Assembly (NCBI GenBank): GCA_913054425.1
Contig: CAJXJG010000048.1
Span: 1 to 10,157, forward strand
From: an uncultured Fidelibacterota bacterium
GTDB taxonomy: Bacteria; Fidelibacterota; Marinisomatia; Marinisomatales; UBA8229
Direction: 5' to 3'
DNA: 10,157 bases
Part shown: positions 5,441 to 10,157 of the stretch, one piece after another
Layout: each line of letters begins with the position of its first letter
How positions within the stretch are numbered: the stretch's first letter is position 1
Notes under the pieces: model-generated
The model's input: only the letters and a program-made list of their open reading frames with translations
The model's database searches: none
Told to the model about the DNA's origin: nothing
Made by a program: the position numbers and the translations under genes

Positions 5441-6814
5441 TTATAGTTGATCCAAGGATGGTAATTCCTCAAAAATCATTTCCTCAATTTCTTTATAATT
5501 CTTCATTGAAACGGATGAACTGCTTGATGAAAATGTGGATAGAATTTTTTCCTGGATAATTCCTCTTGCTTTCACAATAGAATAGGGAATTTGATGAAAG
5601 GAAACCATAGAATACCTGGAAATAAATCGATTCGGATACGTCATTTCTAATTCTCTTTCTAACTCTTTCTTTTTAAAAAAAATATTCTGATTTACTAATC
5701 CTCTCATTTCAATATAATTTTCTAAAGCCAGTTCTCCAATTGCATCTGTATCGAATTTTCGGACATTTGAAAACTTCTGAAACAACTCTCCCCAATTCTC
5801 AGTTGAATCCATCCATCGGTTGAAAATTGTACAATCTTCAAAAGATGCATTCATCCCCTGACCAAAAAACGGAACAATTGCGTGGGCAGCATCCCCTATG
5901 AGGACAGCCTTATCTTTTGCATGCCATGGACTGCATTGGATTGTTCCAAGTTTACCGGTAGGATTCTTGAAAAAATCTGTTACTAATTCGGGAATGATTG
6001 AAATGACATCCGGAAACATTTTTTTGAAAAAAATTAGAAGATCGTTCCCTGATTGAATAGTTTCAAAACTTATTTTTCCTAGCTCGGGTAAAAACAAAGT
6101 GACAGTAAATGATTTATCTAAATTTGGCAGAGCAATCAACATAAATTCATCCCTAGGCCAAATATGGAGAGCATTTGAATCCAGAATGAATTGACCCCTC
6201 TCATCTGGTGGGATATTCAGTTCTTTGTAGGCATGATTTAGTGGATCCAGTGCATCAGAAACAAAGCCGTCTTCACTAAGAAATTTTCGAACTACCGAAC
6301 CCGCACCATCAGTTCCAATAACTGGGAAATTTTTCCATTTTATTTTTTCACCGGTATCTTTTTTCAGGAACGTAACCGCCCCTCGAATTATATCCACTCC
6401 TATACATTCATGCTGAAAATGAAATCTGACTTTATCGGTATTTTCTGCTTCTGTGATTAATATTTTGTTCAGGTCACTTCTGGAGACAGAATAAATAAAG
6501 TCAGTGCCAGAACTGCTGTATGGTAGAAAACGGGTATCACCATTTAAATCATGAATTCTTCTGCCGTGCATTGGAATTAATGACGGTTTAATCCGATCAA
6601 ATACCCCAATTTCTTCTAACGCAGTAATCCCTCGTTTTGATAGAGCTAAGTTTATTGATCTTCCAGCGGGAACGCTTGCATTCCGTAAGTCAGGACGTTT
6701 CTCAAATACATCTACCGAAAATCCCCTCCTGGCAAGATATAAAGCCAATACGGGTCCTGAAAGTCCACCACCAATAACGGTGATTTTATCAGAGCAATTA
6801 TTGGTAGTAATCAA
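5441..6814 (-). CDS. kmo: Kynurenine 3-monooxygenase
   Basis: This 457-residue FAD-dependent aromatic hydroxylase converts L-kynurenine to 3-hydroxykynurenine with NADPH and O2. The Rossmann motif GGGLSG (15-20) is followed by FEKRPD with the ribose-binding Glu38. GRSINLALSKRGITALE (51-67) and GDAAHAIVPFFGQGMNASFE (308-327) are KMO hallmarks. Residues matching human KMO substrate contacts are visible: R85, Y99, N366 and M370 in NYIEMR, and Y401. LHIWPRDEFMLIALPN (216-231) is also nearly the same as in animal enzymes. The hydrophobic C-terminal mitochondrial anchor of eukaryotic KMO is absent. Instead a run of six serines (429-434) precedes an acidic tail, so the protein is probably soluble. 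The start is TTG at 6812-6814, within a TTGA overlap with the kynU stop. The FAD motif starts at residue 15, so no later start is possible. It is the last gene of the operon. Confidence 0.96.
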   Translation of the reverse strand: MITTNNCSDKITVIGGGLSGPVLALYLARRGFSVDVFEKRPDLRNASVPAGRSINLALSKRGITALEEIGVFDRIKPSLIPMHGRRIHDLNGDTRFLPYSSSGTDFIYSVSRSDLNKILITEAENTDKVRFHFQHECIGVDIIRGAVTFLKKDTGEKIKWKNFPVIGTDGAGSVVRKFLSEDGFVSDALDPLNHAYKELNIPPDERGQFILDSNALHIWPRDEFMLIALPNLDKSFTVTLFLPELGKISFETIQSGNDLLIFFKKMFPDVISIIPELVTDFFKNPTGKLGTIQCSPWHAKDKAVLIGDAAHAIVPFFGQGMNASFEDCTIFNRWMDSTENWGELFQKFSNVRKFDTDAIGELALENYIEMRGLVNQNIFFKKKELERELEMTYPNRFISRYSMVSFHQIPYSIVKARGIIQEKILSTFSSSSSSVSMKNYKEIEEMIFEELPSLDQL

Positions 6815-8061
6815 ACCAGGGATTTTAGTTTTTTAGCAAATTCCCAGACTTCGTGATAGGTATTATAAAATGGAACCGGAGCAACACGAATTATATCTGG
6901 CTCTCTCCAGTCTACGATAAATCCGGATTCGGTTAATTTATTAAATACAGACTTTCCATCTTTTTTCATTCGTAAAGATAACTGACACCCCCGTTTCTGA
7001 TTGCTTGGGGGTGTAATAATTTCGAGTGGTAACTCACTTAATAAAAATGAAAGATATCCGGTTAATGATGTACTTTTATTACGCAAAGCTTCCATTCCTG
7101 CTGATTTGAATATTTCCATTGAAGCCCTGAGAGACGCCAGCGGTAATATTGGCGGATTTGAACATTGCCATCCTTCAGCGCCAGGGATATGCTTAAATTG
7201 ACTTGGCATATCAAATCGGGTTTTTTTATCATGTCCCCACCATCCGGAAAACCGAGGAATAGATTGATCGTTGTGATGTTTTTCGTGGACGAATATCCCG
7301 GCTATACATCCGGGACCACCATTTAAATATTTATAACTGCACCATGCTGCGAAATCAACATCCCAATCATGTAAACGAAGTAGAATATTTCCTGTGCCAT
7401 GAGCAAGATCAAATCCAACTGCGCTGCCAACGCCATGACCAGCATCAGTAATTGCTTTCATATCAAAAACTCGCCCTGAAAAGTAATGAACACCACCCAA
7501 AAAAATCAGAACTAAAGAATCCTTTTCCAGTTCAATCGCTGAAAGTATATCCTCGGTTGATGGGCATGCATCATCGGTTGATGATTTTACAGTTATAAGC
7601 GCATCTTTTGGATCATATCCATGAAACTTGATTTGGGATTCCAAAGCATAGCGATCTGAAGGGAAAGCATTATCCTCCATTAATATTTTATACCGGGAAG
7701 AATTTGGCCGGTAAAAAGAAACCAGGAGCAAGTGAAGGTTCACGGTTAATGTATTCATCACAACCACCTCGGAAGGTTGGCTCCCTGTAATTTCAGCTGT
7801 GGAATCCGTTAAAAATTCATGATAAGGAACCCAGGGATTTTTTGCCTCTTTATGTCCTAAAACTCCCATTGAGGCCCAATCCTGTAATTCCTGATCAACA
7901 TATTTTTTTGCATTTTTTGGCTGAAGCCCCAAAGAATTCCCCATAAAATAAACAACTTGCTTTCCATTTTTTACCGGAATAGAAAATTGTGAACGGTACT
8001 CACTTAGCGGATCTTGAGCATCCAGACCGTTTGCAAATAATTTTTCCGCTGAATATTTCAC
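6811..8061 (-). CDS. kynU: Kynureninase
   Basis: This 416-residue PLP enzyme of the aminotransferase fold (type I) hydrolyses 3-hydroxykynurenine (and kynurenine) to 3-hydroxyanthranilate (or anthranilate) plus alanine. VVYFMGNSLGLQPKNAKKYV (36-55) is the family's N-terminal signature. AVGFDLAHGTGNILLRLHDW (214-233) contains the PLP-contacting Asp218 and His221. FAAWCSYKYLNGGPGCIAG (238-256) contains the Schiff-base lysine K244. The closing region VDWREPDIIRVAPVPFYNTY is also typical. The length is normal. The start is GTG at 8059-8061, overlapping the formamidase stop as GTGA; no Shine-Dalgarno is seen, so translation probably depends on the upstream gene. Its own TGA overlaps the kmo TTG. 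The presence of kmo downstream implies 3-hydroxykynurenine as the main substrate. Confidence 0.96.
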   Translation of the reverse strand: MKYSAEKLFANGLDAQDPLSEYRSQFSIPVKNGKQVVYFMGNSLGLQPKNAKKYVDQELQDWASMGVLGHKEAKNPWVPYHEFLTDSTAEITGSQPSEVVVMNTLTVNLHLLLVSFYRPNSSRYKILMEDNAFPSDRYALESQIKFHGYDPKDALITVKSSTDDACPSTEDILSAIELEKDSLVLIFLGGVHYFSGRVFDMKAITDAGHGVGSAVGFDLAHGTGNILLRLHDWDVDFAAWCSYKYLNGGPGCIAGIFVHEKHHNDQSIPRFSGWWGHDKKTRFDMPSQFKHIPGAEGWQCSNPPILPLASLRASMEIFKSAGMEALRNKSTSLTGYLSFLLSELPLEIITPPSNQKRGCQLSLRMKKDGKSVFNKLTESGFIVDWREPDIIRVAPVPFYNTYHEVWEFAKKLKSLV

Positions 8062-8873
8062 AATGTTACTGGATAAAGTACCGGTCTTGAAGGCGCCGCA
8101 TCCAAAGAAAAATTTGACACTTGTAAATTGATAACATAAAATCCATCATTTAATTCAGGCGGTATGTATGCTAATTCAGTGATTGTTTTTGATGATGGCA
8201 TATTGTCTTTCAAAGATTTTTCACCAATAGGAACATCCCAAAACAAGTGATGAGAAGCCAACAATCCTCCATCATTTGTTCGATCTAAAGAAGGGAGATC
8301 AATACAAAGATGCTCAATTTTATTTTGTTTTAGGCATTCGATAGCATCCAAGGTAAAATAGGGTGGAACATCCTTTTCACTATACACTTTTGTAAGTTTT
8401 GATGAATCATTCGGTAACGTTCTTACTACAAGAACTTCTACCGGATACGGCAAATCCTTTAAGGCATTTTCTACTGATTTTCCCGGTATCATAACATCGG
8501 AAGATTTCTGTTTACCAAGATTGGATTCATCATCTCCGGTGGGATTGGAAGGAGTTACAGTAATTAAACCCGCAGTTTTAAATCCATTTATCAGTAATTG
8601 ATTGACAAAAATGTTTTCATGAACTATATGTCCAACGCACTCTGTATGCGTCATATGGCAATGGGGAATAAATGAAACTGAATCGACATTACACCCCCCT
8701 CCTCTCAATGTACTACCGATATATTTGTTTTCTGTATATGCTTTGGCTGTTCCCTTAGGCACACCAAAGAATTTCAATTGTTTTGCCTGAAATGAAAGAG
8801 GGATTGAAATATCAATCCCTTCCCTGGTTTCCAATTGAATCTGATTTCCGCCTATTTCAACAGTACAAACCAT
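8058..8873 (-). CDS. kynB: Probable kynurenine formamidase (divergent cyclase family)
   Basis: This 271-residue cyclase-family metal-dependent hydrolase probably releases formate from N-formylkynurenine. That is the step needed between tryptophan dioxygenase and kynureninase, and no other gene here could do it. The metal-site segment is FIPHCHMTHTECVGH (68-82). Aligned to the KynB motif HxGTHxDxxxH, it keeps His76 and His82, has Glu78 for Asp, and has Cys72 at the first His position with His71 and His73 beside it. It is longer than typical KynB (about 210 residues). LCIDLPSLDRTNDGG (189-203) and HHLFWDVP (208-215) are likely conserved cyclase-family elements. There is no signal peptide or Shine-Dalgarno. 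Its ATG directly follows the TAA of the decarboxylase gene with no gap, and it overlaps kynU by 4 bases. The fold is fairly sure; the substrate is inferred mostly from context. Confidence 0.8.
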   Translation of the reverse strand: MVCTVEIGGNQIQLETREGIDISIPLSFQAKQLKFFGVPKGTAKAYTENKYIGSTLRGGGCNVDSVSFIPHCHMTHTECVGHIVHENIFVNQLLINGFKTAGLITVTPSNPTGDDESNLGKQKSSDVMIPGKSVENALKDLPYPVEVLVVRTLPNDSSKLTKVYSEKDVPPYFTLDAIECLKQNKIEHLCIDLPSLDRTNDGGLLASHHLFWDVPIGEKSLKDNMPSSKTITELAYIPPELNDGFYVINLQVSNFSLDAAPSRPVLYPVTL

Positions 8874-9896
8874 TTATAAATCTAAACAAAAATCCGACGC
8901 ATTCATTCCTAACCAATCTAACGCATTTAACCCTAGAAGTTTAGATTTCACATCTTCCGGTAAATGTTCATGGGAGATAATTAAATTCCCTGGAGATTTT
9001 TCCCCAAGAGGAAAGGGATAATCTGATCCCAAAGCTATTTTATCTTCACCAAATATAGTAATTATTTGATCAAGACAATTGTGGCTGTGAACCAGTGAAT
9101 CCACCCAAAATTTTCCTAATAACGATTTGGGATTTCGTGCTCCATCAACCGCACATAGATCGGGTCGGGTATTATATCCATGCTCAATTCGATCCACCGT
9201 TCCGGGAAAAGATCCACCGCCATGAGCAAACGCTAATTTCAGCTCCGGCAGTTTCTCCAACAACCCTGAAAAGATAATAGAACAAATTGCACGGGAAGAT
9301 TCTGCGGGCATTCCAACTAACCACGGCAGCCAATATTTTTCCATTTCTTTCTCACCCATCATGTCCCAGGGATGGATAAAAACAGAAGCACCCAACGTTT
9401 CTGCTGCAGCAAAAAATTCCTTGAATTCAGGTTCACTTAAATTTTTTCCATTCACATTTGTCCCGATTTGAACACCGGAAAAATGGCTTGATTGCATGCA
9501 TCGTTCTAATTCTTTTACCGCAAGTGCGGGATCTTGCATTGGAACTGTACCCAACCCAATTAACCTTTCAGAAAACCTCTCTACCGTTTTTTCCAGATCA
9601 TCATTCAGGAATCGTGCAAAATCGTACGTATCCTGAGGTTCCGCCCAGTAGTTAAACATAATTGGGACAGTAGATAACACTTGAACATTGATAGAATTCT
9701 TATCGCAGTCTTCTAATCGCAAAACAGGATCCCAGAGATTCGACCTTACTTTCCGAAACAACTGCCCATCCTTAATCAAATCAGCACATCCATTCCCGGT
9801 ATGCTTCAGCTGAATCCATCCTCCATATCCATATTTTTCATTCAGATCCACCCAATTATTTGGTAAATAATGAGTATGAATATCAATATTTACCAT
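8874..9896 (-). CDS. nbaD: 2-Amino-3-carboxymuconate-6-semialdehyde decarboxylase (ACMSD)
   Basis: This 340-residue amidohydrolase-superfamily zinc decarboxylase converts ACMS, the ring-opened product of 3-HAO, to 2-aminomuconate semialdehyde. That steers carbon away from spontaneous quinolinate formation. Metal ligands are visible: H7 and H9 in IDIHTHYLP, H175 in VFIHPWD and D292 in ALGSDYPFPLGE. The catalytic His is H225 in LAFAHGGGSFPGTVDRIEHG, which also contains R236. R48 (LFRKV) fits the position of the substrate-carboxylate Arg of the Pseudomonas enzyme, as does R236. NVQVLSTVPIMFNYWAEPQD (70-89) is typical of ACMSD. The length equals that of characterised ACMSDs. The ATG lies one base after the TAA of the 3-HAO gene, and its own TAA abuts the next ATG. 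No Shine-Dalgarno is seen, so re-initiation is likely. Confidence 0.95.
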   Translation of the reverse strand: MVNIDIHTHYLPNNWVDLNEKYGYGGWIQLKHTGNGCADLIKDGQLFRKVRSNLWDPVLRLEDCDKNSINVQVLSTVPIMFNYWAEPQDTYDFARFLNDDLEKTVERFSERLIGLGTVPMQDPALAVKELERCMQSSHFSGVQIGTNVNGKNLSEPEFKEFFAAAETLGASVFIHPWDMMGEKEMEKYWLPWLVGMPAESSRAICSIIFSGLLEKLPELKLAFAHGGGSFPGTVDRIEHGYNTRPDLCAVDGARNPKSLLGKFWVDSLVHSHNCLDQIITIFGEDKIALGSDYPFPLGEKSPGNLIISHEHLPEDVKSKLLGLNALDWLGMNASDFCLDL

Positions 9897-9897
9897 T

Positions 9898-10157
9898 TTA
9901 TGGTTTTTCTAAATATGCGTTACATTGTTTGCAGGTACGAACTTCATCCTTTTGCCAGAAACCATCAAAAATCGGAGGTAATTGTTTCACAATGTCTGTG
10001 AGAACAAAGTATTGTTCATATAAGAGGGATGAGCACTCGTCGCAGTACCACTGGAAACCATCCAACTCCCCTTCCCTTCTTTTCCGTTCTACTACCAGTC
10101 CGACTGTGTTTTCAAATCTTTGTGGTGAATGAGGAACTTTAGGCGGAAGAAGAAAAA
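9898..10157 (-). CDS. nbaC: 3-Hydroxyanthranilate 3,4-dioxygenase, C-terminal part
   Basis: The last 85 codons of a gene whose start lies beyond the right edge. The frame reads FLLPPKVPHSPQRFENTVGL, then VVERKR, GELDGFQWYCDEC, YEQYF, PIFDGFW and TCKQCNAYLEKP before TAA at 9898-9900. LLPP.VPHSPQR and VVER.R..GE.DG..WYC are signatures of 3-HAO, a cupin non-heme iron enzyme that opens the ring of 3-hydroxyanthranilate to ACMS. The C-terminal pair CxxC (C38, C41 of the fragment) and CxxC (C75, C78) is the rubredoxin-like iron/zinc site found in bacterial-type 3-HAO. The iron ligands of the cupin domain are outside the window. About 90 residues are missing, judged from the usual length near 175. 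One base separates its stop from the ATG of the decarboxylase gene. Confidence 0.93.
   Translation of the reverse strand, partial: FLLPPKVPHSPQRFENTVGLVVERKRREGELDGFQWYCDECSSLLYEQYFVLTDIVKQLPPIFDGFWQKDEVRTCKQCNAYLEKP

Noticed and set aside
7001..7201. Plus-strand open frame of 66 codons inside kynureninase
   Set aside because: It lies fully within a strongly supported gene on the other strand and resembles no protein family.
9860..10132. Plus-strand open frame of 90 codons at the right end
   Set aside because: The opposite strand encodes the conserved C-terminus of 3-hydroxyanthranilate dioxygenase, including both CxxC pairs.

Overview
The window is AT-rich and about 97% of it falls within or between tightly packed bacterial genes. 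The best guess for its source is a marine bacterium of the Bacteroidota/Marinimicrobia (FCB) kind. This rests on a eukaryote-like kynurenine pathway (KMO plus kynureninase plus 3-HAO), weak or absent Shine-Dalgarno sequences at most starts, and a spore-photoproduct-lyase-family gene outside any sporulation context. The assignment is an inference with low to moderate confidence. No mobile element, CRISPR array, tRNA or rRNA is visible, and no intergenic stretch exceeds about 220 bases.

Left region, minus strand (1-1756). Three genes overlap end to start: a family 2 glycosyltransferase, a compact MTA/SAH-nucleosidase-like protein with a C-terminal extension, and the N-terminus of an SPL-family radical SAM protein that runs off the left edge. 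The overlaps are 4 and 8 bases, so they are probably co-translated. The nucleosidase keeps all three expected catalytic acids. It could remove 5'-deoxyadenosine or MTA made by its radical SAM neighbour.

Middle region (1757-5440). This holds mostly unrelated single genes. They are an FGE-sulfatase-like domain protein lacking the catalytic cysteines (+), a small His-tailed hydrophobic protein of unknown function (-), an exported PQQ-type sugar dehydrogenase (+), a GYD-domain protein (+) and a DUF3228 protein (+). The start codons of the sugar dehydrogenase and the GYD protein can be set from clear Shine-Dalgarno sequences.

Right region, minus strand (5441-10157). This is a tight tryptophan/kynurenine degradation operon. 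In transcription order it encodes 3-hydroxyanthranilate 3,4-dioxygenase (C-terminal part only, running off the right edge), ACMS decarboxylase, a divergent cyclase-type kynurenine formamidase, kynureninase and kynurenine 3-monooxygenase. Gaps are 1 and 0 bases, followed by two 4-base overlaps with GTG and TTG starts. Together they take N-formylkynurenine through kynurenine, 3-hydroxykynurenine, 3-hydroxyanthranilate and ACMS to 2-aminomuconate semialdehyde. The decarboxylase points towards catabolism rather than quinolinate/NAD synthesis. Tryptophan 2,3-dioxygenase is not in the window.

No clearly new defence or mobile system was found. The most interesting points are the nucleosidase/SPL coupling, the altered metal motif of the formamidase, and the small His-tailed protein.
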